64,000 nt of DNA, from NCBI GenBank assembly GCA_025149125.1, contig CP102272.1, forward strand, positions 3,534,001-3,598,000, written 5' to 3'. Source of the DNA: [Clostridium] asparagiforme DSM 15981. GTDB taxonomy: Bacteria > Bacillota > Clostridia > Lachnospirales > Lachnospiraceae. The translations under genes and the position numbers were made by a program. Below the pieces are notes generated by a model, which had not been told where the DNA came from, ran no database searches, and worked only from the letters and a program-made list of their open reading frames with translations. Positions 45,830-54,714 of the stretch are shown here, piece after piece; position 1 is the stretch's first letter; every line of letters starts with the position of its first letter.

Positions 45830-45953
45830 GTTTATTCTGATATTCTGTTTTTATCTGCCTTCCCACTCCTCAGGCTGAAACCGCCCGAAGCACACTCTTA
45901 AAACTCCCGTTACCCAAAATCTCCCCGCCGCCCCCATCACTCCCCTCAACTGC

Positions 45954-46002
45954 AAAAAACGCCTCCCACAGACGGCCCTCTTCGTTCCATCTGCGGGAAG
46001 CG
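45954..46002 (-). terminator. galE terminator
   Basis: On the minus strand a long stem (46002-45988 with 45975-45960) includes GC and G-U pairs. Six T residues follow (45959-45954). Together with the SOS promoter it accounts for the 307-bp gap 45738-46044; the 45830-45950 stretch shows nothing else. Confidence 0.75.
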
Positions 46003-46044
46003 CTCCCAAAATCAGTTTTTAACATTTTATATTTCGAAAAACAA

Positions 46045-47067
46045 TCAGCCCTTCACATATCCGTCGGGGTTCATGGACTGCCATCTCCAGGAATCCGCGC
46101 ACATCTCCTCGATTCCCTTCTCAGCCACCCAGCCCAGCTCGTTCTTCGCCTTGGTGCAATCCGCGTAGCAGGTGGCGATATCGCCGTCACGGCGGGGTCT
46201 CACCTCGTACTTTAAGGTCTTGCCGCAGGCCTTCTCGTAGGCGTGCAGCACGTCCAGCACGCTGTAGCCGCAGCCGGTGCCCAGATTATAGATGGAAACG
46301 CCTTCCTTGTCCCGCATCATTTTCTCCACCGCCTTCACATGGCCCTTGGCCAGATCCACCACGTGGATGTAGTCGCGCACTCCGGTGCCGTCCGGTGTGT
46401 CGTAGTCGTCGCCGAACACGCCCAGGCACTCCAGCTTGCCCACGGCCACCTGTGCGATGTAGGGTACCAGGTTGTTCGGTATCCCCTTGGGGTCCTCGCC
46501 GATCATTCCGCTCTCGTGCGCGCCGATGGGGTTGAAATAGCGCAGCAGCATGACGTTCCACTCCGGGTCGGCTGTGTGCAGGTCCGTGAGAATCTGCTCC
46601 AGCATTCCCTTGGTACGTCCGTAGGGGTTGGTGATATCTCCTTTGGGGCACTCCTCGGTGATCGGGATAAAGGCCGGATCGCCGTACACCGTGGCGGAGG
46701 AGCTGAACACGATGTTCTTCACATTGTGCTTTCTCATCTCATCGCACAGAATCAGCGTGCCGGTGATGTTGTTATGGTAATACTCCAGAGGCTTATGTAC
46801 GGACTCTCCCACCGCCTTGAGACCGGCAAAATGGATCACGGACTCGATCTTCTCATTGTCAAATACTTCCTGCACCGCTACCTGGTCCAGCAGGTCCGCC
46901 TCATAAAACTTCACCTTTTTTCCGGTGATCTGTTCCACGCGCTCCAGCGCTTCCTCACAGGAATTGTACAGGTTGTCCAGCACGACCACCTCATATCCGG
47001 CGTTCAACAGCTCCACGCAGGTATGGCTTCCGATATAACCGGCGCCTCCAGTAACTAAAATTGCCAT
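46045..47067 (-). CDS. galE: UDP-glucose 4-epimerase
   Basis: 340 residues of the extended short-chain dehydrogenase fold. The NAD loop is [10 protein letters not shown] at the N terminus; the catalytic SSSATVYG serine/threonine and the Y-x3-K of YGRTK are present, with NPIGAHESG and the [14 protein letters not shown] segment as expected. It interconverts UDP-glucose and UDP-galactose for galactose use and envelope sugars. The ATG at 47067 has AAGGAGG 8 bp upstream and a good promoter at 47169-47197. It is monocistronic here; galK and galT are not present. Confidence 0.96.
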   Translation of the reverse strand: MAILVTGGAGYIGSHTCVELLNAGYEVVVLDNLYNSCEEALERVEQITGKKVKFYEADLLDQVAVQEVFDNEKIESVIHFAGLKAVGESVHKPLEYYHNNITGTLILCDEMRKHNVKNIVFSSSATVYGDPAFIPITEECPKGDITNPYGRTKGMLEQILTDLHTADPEWNVMLLRYFNPIGAHESGMIGEDPKGIPNNLVPYIAQVAVGKLECLGVFGDDYDTPDGTGVRDYIHVVDLAKGHVKAVEKMMRDKEGVSIYNLGTGCGYSVLDVLHAYEKACGKTLKYEVRPRRDGDIATCYADCTKAKNELGWVAEKGIEEMCADSWRWQSMNPDGYVKG

Positions 47068-47168
47068 AACATTGTCCTCCTTATTAGAACCCTGATTCGA
47101 TTGGTCCGGAGAAAACGGATCCCCATCCGCCTCCTACCGCACATGGCCCCAAACACCATGTCCCCAAC

Positions 47169-47197
47169 ATTATAGCAAAAGGCATGCCAGAAAACAA
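47169..47197 (-). promoter_or_regulatory. galE promoter
   Basis: Minus-strand TTGTTT (47192-47197) and TATAAT (47169-47174) at 17 bp; the leader is about 95 nt and contains a GACATGG/CCATGTG self-complementary pair. Confidence 0.65.
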
Positions 47198-47237
47198 TGC
47201 ACAATTCTTCGCTCTTTCTATAAAATCTTTTCATCCC

Positions 47238-47780
47238 TTACGGGAGCTCCCGCCATCTCCGGTTGTTCTCCACCAGCTCCTGAAACCTCACCGGACTGTA
47301 ATTGTTGATCATACAGCCTGCGTTCAGGGCCCGTTCCCGGCTCTTCATAAACTCGTAAGTTTCACTTCTCTGGTTGTGGATGTGCCCGTATACATGCCAG
47401 GAATTCCTGTAAAATCCGTTCCACTCCGCAATCGGAAAATGGCAGAGGCACACAGGCCCCTGCTCCTCCTCCACAAACATCATTTTATCAATCGACTCAA
47501 AACAGGCCACGGCTCCGGTATCCGCCAGCAGCGTCCGGTCGTGGTTGCCGGTCACCAGGTGTTTTCTGCCCTTCAGCCGTTTCAGATACCACACCGGACC
47601 TCTGGCGGACCGGTAACAAAAGTCTCCCAGGACATAAACATCGTCCCCGTCCCCCACCCGGGCGTTCCAGTTTTCCATCAGAACCCGGTCCATTTCCTCC
47701 ACATCCCCGAAGGGCCGGCCGTCGAATCGGATCACGTTGCAGTGCCCGAAATGGGTGTCCGCAATGTACCAGTTTCGCAT
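47238..47780 (-). CDS. Calcineurin-like metallophosphoesterase
   Basis: 180 residues. The five metal-site blocks are in order: IADTHFGH, then VLGDFCYR, then TGNHD, then CHFPIAEWNG, then VYGHIHN. This is the small, single-domain group of bacterial calcineurin-like phosphoesterases, probably acting on nucleotides or cyclic dinucleotides, or on phosphoproteins; the substrate cannot be told. The start at 47780 has only an AAGGAG-like site. The gene lies between sigK and galE without clear co-transcription. Confidence 0.85.
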   Translation of the reverse strand: MRNWYIADTHFGHCNVIRFDGRPFGDVEEMDRVLMENWNARVGDGDDVYVLGDFCYRSARGPVWYLKRLKGRKHLVTGNHDRTLLADTGAVACFESIDKMMFVEEEQGPVCLCHFPIAEWNGFYRNSWHVYGHIHNQRSETYEFMKSRERALNAGCMINNYSPVRFQELVENNRRWRELP

Positions 47781-47894
47781 GTTTTTTTCTCCTTTGCCGA
47801 TTTTCTCACCCTCCAGTATACAAAAAAGCGGGCCGGCCGTCCACTGCGCGAAGGATCAACAATGTCGGGCCGCGCTGTTTTAGAGGCCGGGACT

Positions 47895-47958
47895 GCAAAA
47901 ATAGTTCCGTTTTCAGGCTGATTTGTCGGACTTCCGCCCGGAAACGGAGCATTTTTGC
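47895..47958 (-). terminator. Imperfect long hairpin downstream of sigK
   Basis: GCAAAAATAGTTCCGTTTTC (47895-47914) is largely complementary to 47940-47958. On the minus strand a T5 run lies at the 3' end of the stem. It may terminate sigK; the 47781-47984 gap shows no coding sequence. Confidence 0.4.
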
Positions 47959-47984
47959 GCGCTCCTGGTCAAAACCGGAGTCCG

Positions 47985-48635
47985 CTAGTTCTCGTGCTTC
48001 TGAAACTCCCCCTTAAGCTTCTCCAACGCCTTCTTCTCGATCCTCGACACATAGGACCGCGAGATGCCAAGCTGCGCCGCGATCTCCCGCTGGGTGTGTT
48101 CCTTCCCGCGAAACAGCCCGTAGCGCATGCGGATCACGGTTTTCTCCGTGTCCGACAGGCAGGAGTCAAAAGCTTCATAGAGCTCCTTGACATCCTGCTT
48201 GAGAATCATGGTGTCAATGGTCTCCTTGTTTTCCATCTCGATGATGTCCACCAGGCTCACGGCCTCGCCGTCCTTGTCTACCCCGATGGGCTCAAAAAGT
48301 GAAACCTCCTTGGACAACTTCTTGCTGGCGCGAAAAAGCATGAGAATCTCATTCTCCACGCATTTCGCCGCATAAGTTGCAAGCCGCGAACCCTTATCCA
48401 CCTTGAAGGTGTTCACCGCTTTGATCAAACCGATGGTTCCTACACTCAACAGATCCTCAATGTCGTAATCCGGACTCTGGTATTTCTTCACCACATGGGC
48501 CACCAGGCGCATATTGCGCTCAATCAGCACATCCCGGGCCAGCTGGTCCCCCTCGTTGCAACGCTCCAGATACTCTTTCTCTTCCCTTGCAGATAATGGT
48601 TTTGGAAATGTCTTCAAAGAAAGCCGCCTTAACAT
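47985..48635 (-). CDS. sigK: Sporulation sigma factor SigK (mother cell, late)
   Basis: 216 residues. Region 2 (LIERNMRLVAHVVKKYQ, DIEDLLSVGTIGLIKAVNTF, LATYAAKCVENEILM) and region 4 (KTVIRMRYGLFRG, TQREIAAQLGISRSYVSRIEKKALEKL) match SigK closely. In Bacillus SigK is made as pro-SigK with a 20-residue hydrophobic leader. Here the protein begins MLRRLSLKTFPKPLS, with an in-frame stop two codons before the ATG, so that leader is missing, as in Clostridioides difficile. The gene is whole and not split by a skin element. It would direct late coat and cortex genes in the mother cell. The weak ribosome site (AAGGTAAGGA) abuts the start. Confidence 0.92.
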   Translation of the reverse strand: MLRRLSLKTFPKPLSAREEKEYLERCNEGDQLARDVLIERNMRLVAHVVKKYQSPDYDIEDLLSVGTIGLIKAVNTFKVDKGSRLATYAAKCVENEILMLFRASKKLSKEVSLFEPIGVDKDGEAVSLVDIIEMENKETIDTMILKQDVKELYEAFDSCLSDTEKTVIRMRYGLFRGKEHTQREIAAQLGISRSYVSRIEKKALEKLKGEFQKHEN

Positions 48636-48751
48636 TCCTTACCTTCATTCTATGCTGCGGCAGCTTCCCTAGTGCTTTTACAAGTTTTTACAGGCTGGTA
48701 CTATTTTCGCGGGCTCAGAAGGACTTGCCGCGCTATGTCTGTCCCTTTGGG

Positions 48752-50617
48752 TCATGTCCCGGGGACTGTGAACATCTTTTCGTAGGTGTTTGCGTCGAAG
48801 CAATGGTTGTACACCAGGCACTGATAGTCCGACATGAGCTTGCGGTAAGGGCTCTGCTCCCCAGCCACGGCCTCCCAGGTGTAGTAATTTCCCTCCCGGT
48901 CGTAGCAGCCAAGGGGATGGATCACAGGCAGCTGTTCCTCCATCTCCAGCATAAACCGGTTGAACGGAGTCATGGAAAGCCCGGCCCGTTTTAAGACCTC
49001 GGAGGACAGATAGACCGCTCCCATTGACCCCTTGTCCTCGGATTTCATCTCATAATTGGTCCAGATCAGAAACGGCGTCTCATACCACATGATCCTCTGG
49101 GAATCCGGCACCTGCTCCGAAGGCTGTCCGGCAATCTCGTCAAAAAAACCGTCCTCAACGCTGGGCTGGTGATCCCCAAACATCACAATCATGGTGGGCT
49201 CTCCGCTCTGCTCAAAATAACCGATCAGGTACTCCAACGCGTCGTCGGAAGCCTTCATCAGGGACAAAAACTGGTCCGTTTTGGGATATTTCCCCTCCAA
49301 ATCTCCTGTCAGCCATATTTCCTGGTCGAAATTCTCATAGGCGCTCTCGTAACCGCCATGGTTCTGCATGGTCACGTTGAACAGAAACAGCCGGTCGGAA
49401 GGATTTTCCTTGGCCTCCACCAGTTCGATCAGCTTCTCGTAATTGGCCCGGTCGCTGACGTAATTTCTCAGCTCCCCGCTGCCCTCAAAGTCCTCAATAT
49501 CCAAAAAATCGTCAAATCCCATGTTGCGGTAGCTCTCGTCCCGGTTCCAGTTTTCCCTTGGGTAGGGGTGAACCGCCACCGGACGGTAGCCCTGGTCCTT
49601 CAGGGTGCTGGTCAGGCCGTAGGTGCCCGGATGGATGTAAAACTGGTAGGCGATGCAGTTGGACGGCAGCAGGGCCATGGAATCCCCGGTGAGAAATTCA
49701 AATTCCGTGTTGCTGGTCATGGAGCCGAACACCGGCACGCACAGGCTTCCCCGGACCGCGTTCTCCTCCAGGCTGTTCAGAAACGGAAAATACTCCCGGT
49801 TGGTCTCAAAGTCCCCTGCGGTTTTCAAATCCGCCAGGCTCTCATTCATGATGCAAATGATGTTGACCGGCGTTATATCCCCCTCCGCGTTCATACCCAC
49901 GTCCCCGTTGGAGGCCAAAAGCTCCTCGTCCTCCCCGATTATCTCCTCATAAATCTGCCGGATCCTGGCCTGGCTGTAGCCCTCTGGTTTTTTCTTCACC
50001 GCATAGCGGAAGGACACCGCAGTGGAGAGCACGTAACCGTACTCCTGATAGGTCTCGTTCACGGCCCACATGTTGATGCCAAGGCCCCAGGCGGGGGCCA
50101 GATACCCGAAAAACCACAGGCCAAAGCCCACCGCAAGGCCCGCAGAGCCTCCGGCGAACAACAGCCTCTGTTTCCGGCCCTTCACCCGCAGGGGCAGGAC
50201 CCAGGCCAGCAGATTGACGGCCAAAAGGCCCAGAAAAGCCAGCTTCATGGCCCTGGTGATCACAAAAGAATAGTTGCCGGACACGCTCATGGCGGTCCGA
50301 AGGGCAAACACGTCCCAGAACATGATGGGCCGTCCCCGAAAGGCCACCACAAAAGCCTCCGCCAGAGAGATCAGGTACAGGGATACCGATACCAAGGGCA
50401 CCGCAATCCGGGTGCGGCCGCAGACGGCGAACGCGGCCAGATACAGGACGTAGATCCAGCCGATATTCAGGGCCGCCATATAAGAGGGAACCGCAGCCAA
50501 ATTGCCCGTCACAAGCTCAAACAGCACATAGCTTGCGCAGGGCACCAACAAAAGGCATGCGGTTCCGATCCGGCGCGCGGCAGTTTTTCCGCGCTTCCAT
50601 ATTTGTTCTCTGTCCAA
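48752..50617 (-). CDS. LTA synthase family sulfatase-type membrane enzyme
   Basis: 621 residues. Five membrane helices occupy about residues 18-195, then an extracellular sulfatase-fold domain. Catalytic blocks are visible: IMNESLADLK (metal glutamate), SMTSNTEFEFLTG (nucleophile threonine), and MFGDHQPS (metal Asp-His). This is the layout of LtaS and other phosphoglycerol transferases, which move glycerol phosphate from phosphatidylglycerol to a surface polymer. It is 116 bp upstream of sigK in the same direction. The polymer made, lipoteichoic acid or a glycan modification, cannot be decided. Confidence 0.88.
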   Translation of the reverse strand: MDREQIWKRGKTAARRIGTACLLLVPCASYVLFELVTGNLAAVPSYMAALNIGWIYVLYLAAFAVCGRTRIAVPLVSVSLYLISLAEAFVVAFRGRPIMFWDVFALRTAMSVSGNYSFVITRAMKLAFLGLLAVNLLAWVLPLRVKGRKQRLLFAGGSAGLAVGFGLWFFGYLAPAWGLGINMWAVNETYQEYGYVLSTAVSFRYAVKKKPEGYSQARIRQIYEEIIGEDEELLASNGDVGMNAEGDITPVNIICIMNESLADLKTAGDFETNREYFPFLNSLEENAVRGSLCVPVFGSMTSNTEFEFLTGDSMALLPSNCIAYQFYIHPGTYGLTSTLKDQGYRPVAVHPYPRENWNRDESYRNMGFDDFLDIEDFEGSGELRNYVSDRANYEKLIELVEAKENPSDRLFLFNVTMQNHGGYESAYENFDQEIWLTGDLEGKYPKTDQFLSLMKASDDALEYLIGYFEQSGEPTMIVMFGDHQPSVEDGFFDEIAGQPSEQVPDSQRIMWYETPFLIWTNYEMKSEDKGSMGAVYLSSEVLKRAGLSMTPFNRFMLEMEEQLPVIHPLGCYDREGNYYTWEAVAGEQSPYRKLMSDYQCLVYNHCFDANTYEKMFTVPGT

Positions 50618-50744
50618 AGATTTTCCTCTTTTCGTTCAGATGGAATCATCCTAGCACAAAGATTTTTCGACTTCAAGTGACAACTTTCCCCAACGTGTTC
50701 ATTTCACAAAATGTTCACAGAATCCGGGCTGTTCAGGCGCAGCC

Positions 50745-52082
50745 TCACAGCCGGATCTTAAATTTTCCCGTAACAATCCGACGGTAAAACAGGATGGTGA
50801 GTCCGGAGGCGGCGAACCAGCCGAAGGGCCAGGCCATCCAGATTCCCGTGCTCCCAAAGCGCGGCGTCAGCAGGTAGGCGAAGGCGATCCGCAGAATCAG
50901 ATCCGGTATGGTAGCCAGCACAAAATAGACCATGGCTCCTGAACCGCGGATCACACCGTCGGTCATCAGCTTGATGGAGATCATAAAATACAGGGGCGAC
51001 ACGATGCGCAGAAATTCAACCCCGGCACGGATCGCCTCCCTGCTGTCCGCGTTGAGAAACAGCCCCATCATACCGCGGCTGAAGAAAAAGTACAGCACAA
51101 AAAACGGCGCGGTGGCGATGAGGGATAAGCGGACGCCGGTGCGAAACCCCATGGGAAGCCGTTCCCGCTTTCCGGCTCCCAGATTCTGGGCCGTATAACT
51201 GGACAGGCAGCCCCCCAGGGCCATGAAACAGTTGATGGCAAAGGTGTTCAGCTTGACGGCCCCAGAGTAACCGGCGATCACCGCAGACCCGTAGCGGTTG
51301 ACAATCTCCTGCACAAACAGGTTGCCCACGCTGAGAACGCTCTGCTGCATGATGCTGGGCACTGCGATGGCCGCGATCCGCCACAGAAGGGAGGCGTCGA
51401 AGAGTCCGGGCCTGGAGCCCTGGTGAAACCTGCGCAGGCGCACGGTCAGGGTGGACAGGGCCAGAACCGCAGAAATCCCCTGGGCGATGAAGGTGGCCCA
51501 GGCTACGCCCGCCACGCCCATATGAAACACCGCCACGAACAGGCAGTCCAGAACGATATTCCCAATGGAGGAACCGATCAAAAAATACAGGGGCGTTTTG
51601 GAGTCCCCAAGGGCCGTAAAGATACCGGTACAGACGTTGTAAAACAGCAGGAACGTGAGGCCCATCACATAGATGCGCAGGTACAGCGCTCCGTCCGCCA
51701 GAATGTCCTCCGGCGTATGAATCCAGCGCATCATAGGCGTGCAGAAGGCCAGGCCGTAGGCGGTTAAAAGCAGACTCATCCCCACACAAGCGATAAAGGC
51801 CGTGGTCACCGCAGTGCGCATCCGCCCGTAATCCTTGGCGCCGAACAGCCGGGACACGATCACCGAGGTTCCCAGGTTGCTGCCCACCGCAAAGGCCATG
51901 AAAATCACCGTCACCGGGTAGCTGGCCCCCACCGCCGCCAGCGCCGCCTCCCCTGCAAACTTCCCCGCAATCATGCTGTCCGCCAGATTGTAGAGCTGTT
52001 GAAAGATCACGCTGACCATCATGGGCAGCAGAAAACGCCACAGTATTTTATCCGGATGTTCCGTCGTCAAGTCCGTTACCAT
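50745..52082 (-). CDS. MATE family efflux transporter (second copy)
   Basis: 445 residues, 12 hydrophobic segments. It opens MVTDLTTEHPDKILWRFLLP followed by the repeat start VIFQQLYNLADSMIAGKFAG, of the DinF/NorM-like clostridial MATE type. It differs clearly from the MATE at 18038, so it is not a recent duplicate. The ATG at 52082 has GGGGGA upstream; the TTG five codons earlier falls in that site. A promoter at 52256-52284 gives a leader of about 165 nt, unusually long. The substrate is unknown. Confidence 0.88.
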   Translation of the reverse strand: MVTDLTTEHPDKILWRFLLPMMVSVIFQQLYNLADSMIAGKFAGEAALAAVGASYPVTVIFMAFAVGSNLGTSVIVSRLFGAKDYGRMRTAVTTAFIACVGMSLLLTAYGLAFCTPMMRWIHTPEDILADGALYLRIYVMGLTFLLFYNVCTGIFTALGDSKTPLYFLIGSSIGNIVLDCLFVAVFHMGVAGVAWATFIAQGISAVLALSTLTVRLRRFHQGSRPGLFDASLLWRIAAIAVPSIMQQSVLSVGNLFVQEIVNRYGSAVIAGYSGAVKLNTFAINCFMALGGCLSSYTAQNLGAGKRERLPMGFRTGVRLSLIATAPFFVLYFFFSRGMMGLFLNADSREAIRAGVEFLRIVSPLYFMISIKLMTDGVIRGSGAMVYFVLATIPDLILRIAFAYLLTPRFGSTGIWMAWPFGWFAASGLTILFYRRIVTGKFKIRL

Positions 52083-52255
52083 ATACTTCCCCCGCAAAGT
52101 TCATATTTTCATGCGAAGCCCGGAGAGCTCGCGCCAGGTATCTTATGTCTCTGTATCTCAAAAAGGTTCCGCCGTGTGGCTATTTTGCCCTGTGGAAGGT
52201 TTGGCTCCGATCATGGAGGCGCGCAGACGGTGGAATAAAATTACAGACATGCTCT

Positions 52256-52284
52256 AGTATAGCGCGGCCCGGCGGCGGTTTCAA
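52256..52284 (-). promoter_or_regulatory. Promoter of the second MATE gene
   Basis: Minus-strand TTGAAA (52279-52284) and TATACT (52256-52261) with an exact 17-bp, all-GC spacer. It begins a leader of about 165 nt with no gene in it; the rest of the 52083-52455 gap is this leader and the purH terminator. Confidence 0.7.
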
Positions 52285-52383
52285 CTGTCTTTTGCGTTTG
52301 TGGGAAGCATTTTGTGGGAAACAGGAGGGATCACCACCCCTGAAAATAGCTGAGCACGCTCCGCACCCCCGCGCGTTTCACAC

Positions 52384-52419
52384 AAAAACAGGGAAAGCGG
52401 AGCAAAACCGCTTTCCCTG
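52384..52419 (-). terminator. Terminator of the purO-purH operon
   Basis: CAGGGAAAGCGG (52389-52400) and CCGCTTTCCCTG (52408-52419), a perfect 12-bp stem with a 7-nt loop, then five T residues on the minus strand (52388-52384). Confidence 0.9.
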
Positions 52420-52455
52420 AAACAATGCGTAATTCTTCTGATAAAACCCAGCCGG

Positions 52456-53634
52456 TCAATGGTGGAACAGCCGGATCCCCGTGAAGGCCATAACCATGCC
52501 GTACTGGTTGCAGGTCTCGATCACCTGGTCGTCGCGCACGGAGCCGCCGGGCTGTGCCACGTACTTCACGCCGCTTTTGTACGCCCGGTCGATATTGTCG
52601 CCGAAGGGGAAGAACGCGTCGGAGCCAAGGGCCACGTCCGTCATCTGATCCAGCCAGGCCCGCTTCTCCTCCCTGGTGAACACCGGAGGTTTCTCCTTGA
52701 AAATGCGCTCCCAGCGTCCGTCCGCCAGAACGTCCATGCAGTCGTCACCGATGTACACGTCGATGGCGTTGTCCCGGTCCGCCCGCTTGATGGTGTCCAC
52801 GAAGGGCAGGTTTAAAACCTGGGGCGCCTGGCGCAAAAACCAGTTGTCCGCCTTGCTGCCCGCCAGACGGGTGCAGTGCACTCTGGACTGCTGGCCCGCG
52901 CCGATGCCGATGGCCTGGCCGTCCTTCACGTAGCACACGGAGTTGGACTGGGTGTATTTCAGGGTGATCAGGGAGATCATCAGATCGATCTTCGCGGAAT
53001 CGGGCAGCTCCCGGTTCTCCGTCACCACGTTGGAGAGCAGCTCCCGGTCAATCTTTAAGTTGTTGCGGCCCTGCTCGAATACAACGCCGAACACCTGCTT
53101 GCGCTCAATCTCCTCGGGAACGTAATCCGGGTCGATCTGAATCACGTTGTAATTGCCGTTTTTCTTGGATTTTAAGAGCTCCAGAGCTTCCGGCTCGTAT
53201 CCGGGCGCGATCACGCCGTCGGATACCTCGCGCTTGATCAGCTTCGCGGTGTCCACATCGCAGACATCGGACAGGGAGATGAAATCCCCGAAGGAGGACA
53301 TGCGGTCTGCGCCTCTGGCTCTGGCGTAGGCGCAGGCCAGGGGAGACAGCTCTCCCATATCCTCCACCCAGTAAATCTTTTTCAGGGTGTCGCTCAGGGG
53401 CAGACCCACGGCGGCTCCGGCCGGTGAGACGTGCTTGAAGGAGGTGGCTGCAGGCAGGCCGGTGGCCTCCTTCAGCTCCTTCACCAGCTGCCAGCCGTTG
53501 AGGGCGTCCATAAAGTTGATGTAGCCGGGTCTGCCGCAGAGCACGGTGATGGGCAGTTCCATGCCGCCGCGCATAAAGATTCTGGAAGGTTTCTGGTTGG
53601 GGTTACAGCCATATTTCAATTCTAATTCGTTCAT
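52456..53634 (-). CDS. purH: AICAR formyltransferase (stand-alone transformylase part of PurH)
   Basis: 392 residues, matching only the transformylase half of bifunctional PurH. The catalytic Lys-His is in TSFKHVSPAGAAVG; FGDFISLSDVCDVDTAKLI and the closing QPGGSVRDDQVIETCNQYGM follow. It transfers a formyl group from 10-formyl-tetrahydrofolate to AICAR. The MGS-like IMP cyclohydrolase half of normal PurH is absent; that step is given to the upstream purO gene. The ATG at 53634 has GAGGAG 8 bp upstream. Substrate AICAR (ZMP) is the ligand family of the riboswitch that controls the operon. Confidence 0.93.
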   Translation of the reverse strand: MNELELKYGCNPNQKPSRIFMRGGMELPITVLCGRPGYINFMDALNGWQLVKELKEATGLPAATSFKHVSPAGAAVGLPLSDTLKKIYWVEDMGELSPLACAYARARGADRMSSFGDFISLSDVCDVDTAKLIKREVSDGVIAPGYEPEALELLKSKKNGNYNVIQIDPDYVPEEIERKQVFGVVFEQGRNNLKIDRELLSNVVTENRELPDSAKIDLMISLITLKYTQSNSVCYVKDGQAIGIGAGQQSRVHCTRLAGSKADNWFLRQAPQVLNLPFVDTIKRADRDNAIDVYIGDDCMDVLADGRWERIFKEKPPVFTREEKRAWLDQMTDVALGSDAFFPFGDNIDRAYKSGVKYVAQPGGSVRDDQVIETCNQYGMVMAFTGIRLFHH

Positions 53635-53670
53635 GGTCAATTCTCCTCATCTTTTGGCGTATGTTTTCGA

Positions 53671-54384
53671 TTACTGATTCTTGTTCACAATGCGGGTCTC
53701 ATAGGTCCCGGAGGCGATATCAATATAGCGGACAAACAGGGAAACCTTGTTTTCCTCGTTCAGGCTGTCCCAGACCATCTCCGTAAACTGATCGATATCC
53801 CCTTCGATGGCCACCGGTTTGGGCTCGCCCTCAAAGCTTGGCAGCGGACTGCCATCGTGCTTGTAGGTGTGGATGAACCGTCCCTCCCCGGCCGCCGGCT
53901 TCTCGTAGGCAAAGGTAAAGCGCAGGCAGGACGAAGGGTCGCCGTTGTCGCTCTTTAAAATAGACATGGCGTAGTTGTAGCCCCCGTTCTCAATGTGCAT
54001 GATGCCGGAGATCCGCGGGGTGTAATTGGGCCCGTCCGGCTCAAACTCTCTGGAGCGCAGAGACTGCTCGAAGGTCATCTGACGGTCCATACCCTCGTAG
54101 ATGGTGTCGGTCTGATCCCCGTTGGTGACGATGGTCTTGTTGCCAAGCACCCGCACCGGAGCGTAGATGATCAGGCTGGGGTCCGAGAGCTTTTCCGGGT
54201 CAAATACCTGGGTGCGGATGCCCGCTCCGTCCTCCACGAACACGCGGTTGCGGCTGTTCTCGCTGCGCCCCATGATAAAATAGGCGGCCACGGCCTTGCT
54301 GCCGTTTGCAGAGCGCCCCAGCACGATTCCCCGCCCCGGGTAAGCGTTTCCTCTCAGCTCGTCTCTCAGTGATAATCGGTTCAT
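53671..54384 (-). CDS. purO: IMP cyclohydrolase, archaeal-type (PurO)
   Basis: 237 residues. It begins MNRLSLRDELRGNAYPGRGI and shows GYNYAMSILKSDNGDPSSC and the final FVRYIDIASGTYETRIVNKN, consistent with the IMP_cyclohyd (PurO) family first found in archaea. The enzyme closes the ring of FAICAR to form IMP, the last step of purine synthesis. The ATG at 54384 has GAGGAGG 7 bp upstream. It precedes purH by 36 bp and follows a ZTP riboswitch. Together they replace the fused bacterial PurH. Confidence 0.88.
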   Translation of the reverse strand: MNRLSLRDELRGNAYPGRGIVLGRSANGSKAVAAYFIMGRSENSRNRVFVEDGAGIRTQVFDPEKLSDPSLIIYAPVRVLGNKTIVTNGDQTDTIYEGMDRQMTFEQSLRSREFEPDGPNYTPRISGIMHIENGGYNYAMSILKSDNGDPSSCLRFTFAYEKPAAGEGRFIHTYKHDGSPLPSFEGEPKPVAIEGDIDQFTEMVWDSLNEENKVSLFVRYIDIASGTYETRIVNKNQ

Positions 54385-54464
54385 TCCTGATTCCTCCTCT
54401 TATTTGGTGGCATTATAAGGTTTTATCCAGCGATTGCCGGCGGCCCATTGCATACAATAAAATA

Positions 54465-54496
54465 GCCTGGGTACGCAAAAAACTGCGTGCCCAGGC
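54465..54496 (-). terminator. Riboswitch-controlled terminator hairpin
   Basis: Stem of 13 bp (54465-54477 with 54484-54496, one wobble pair) and a 6-nt A/C loop, with a T-rich tail (TATTTTATT) on the minus strand. Its 5' arm uses the CCTGGG bases that also belong to the aptamer's conserved 3' side, so ligand binding should prevent it. Confidence 0.8.
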
Positions 54497-54562
54497 GGTC
54501 GGCTCTTATCCACGGCGCGCTCCCTGTGGTTGACTCCACGATCCGCCAGTCACACGCCTCTG
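54489..54562 (-). ncRNA. ZTP/ZMP (pfl-type) riboswitch aptamer
   Basis: Read on the minus strand, the RNA starts within the GGACAGAG region and contains the conserved 5' block GCGTGTGACTGGCGG (54557-54543), a GTGGAGTCAACCAC hairpin with CAGGGAGCGCGCC, and the conserved 3' block CCGCCTGGGC (54498-54489). This matches the pfl consensus (GUGACUGGCG, GGGGAGC, CCGCCUGGGC). ZTP/ZMP accumulates when 10-formyl-THF is short; the riboswitch then turns on purine and one-carbon genes. It is exactly in front of purO-purH, which uses that folate. Confidence 0.9.
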
Positions 54563-54567
54563 TCCCT

Positions 54568-54596
54568 ATCATATATGCTTTTTTCTAATATTGCAA
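54568..54596 (-). promoter_or_regulatory. Promoter of the ZTP riboswitch / purO-purH operon
   Basis: Minus-strand TTGCAA (54591-54596) and TATGAT (54568-54573) at 17 bp. Transcription would start near 54562, at the first bases of the aptamer. The 330-bp gap 54385-54714 is filled by this promoter, the riboswitch and the divergent LysR promoter region. Confidence 0.8.
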
Positions 54597-54714
54597 GTGT
54601 TTTTTAGAAGTTTGACTTATTAATTTTCTTAATAGAAAACCCCATTATTAATATTTATTTTTCGATAAAAATATGTTATGATAATGCCAGAACATGACAA
54701 AGGAGTACCCGGCT

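Noticed and set aside
49169..50680. A 503-residue open frame on the plus strand opposite the LTA-synthase-like gene
   Set aside because: Antisense shadow; the minus-strand frame has clear helices and sulfatase motifs, and the plus frame has none.
51016..52041. A 341-residue minus-strand frame overlapping the second MATE gene
   Set aside because: Shifted frame of the same gene; it lacks membrane helices and a ribosome site.
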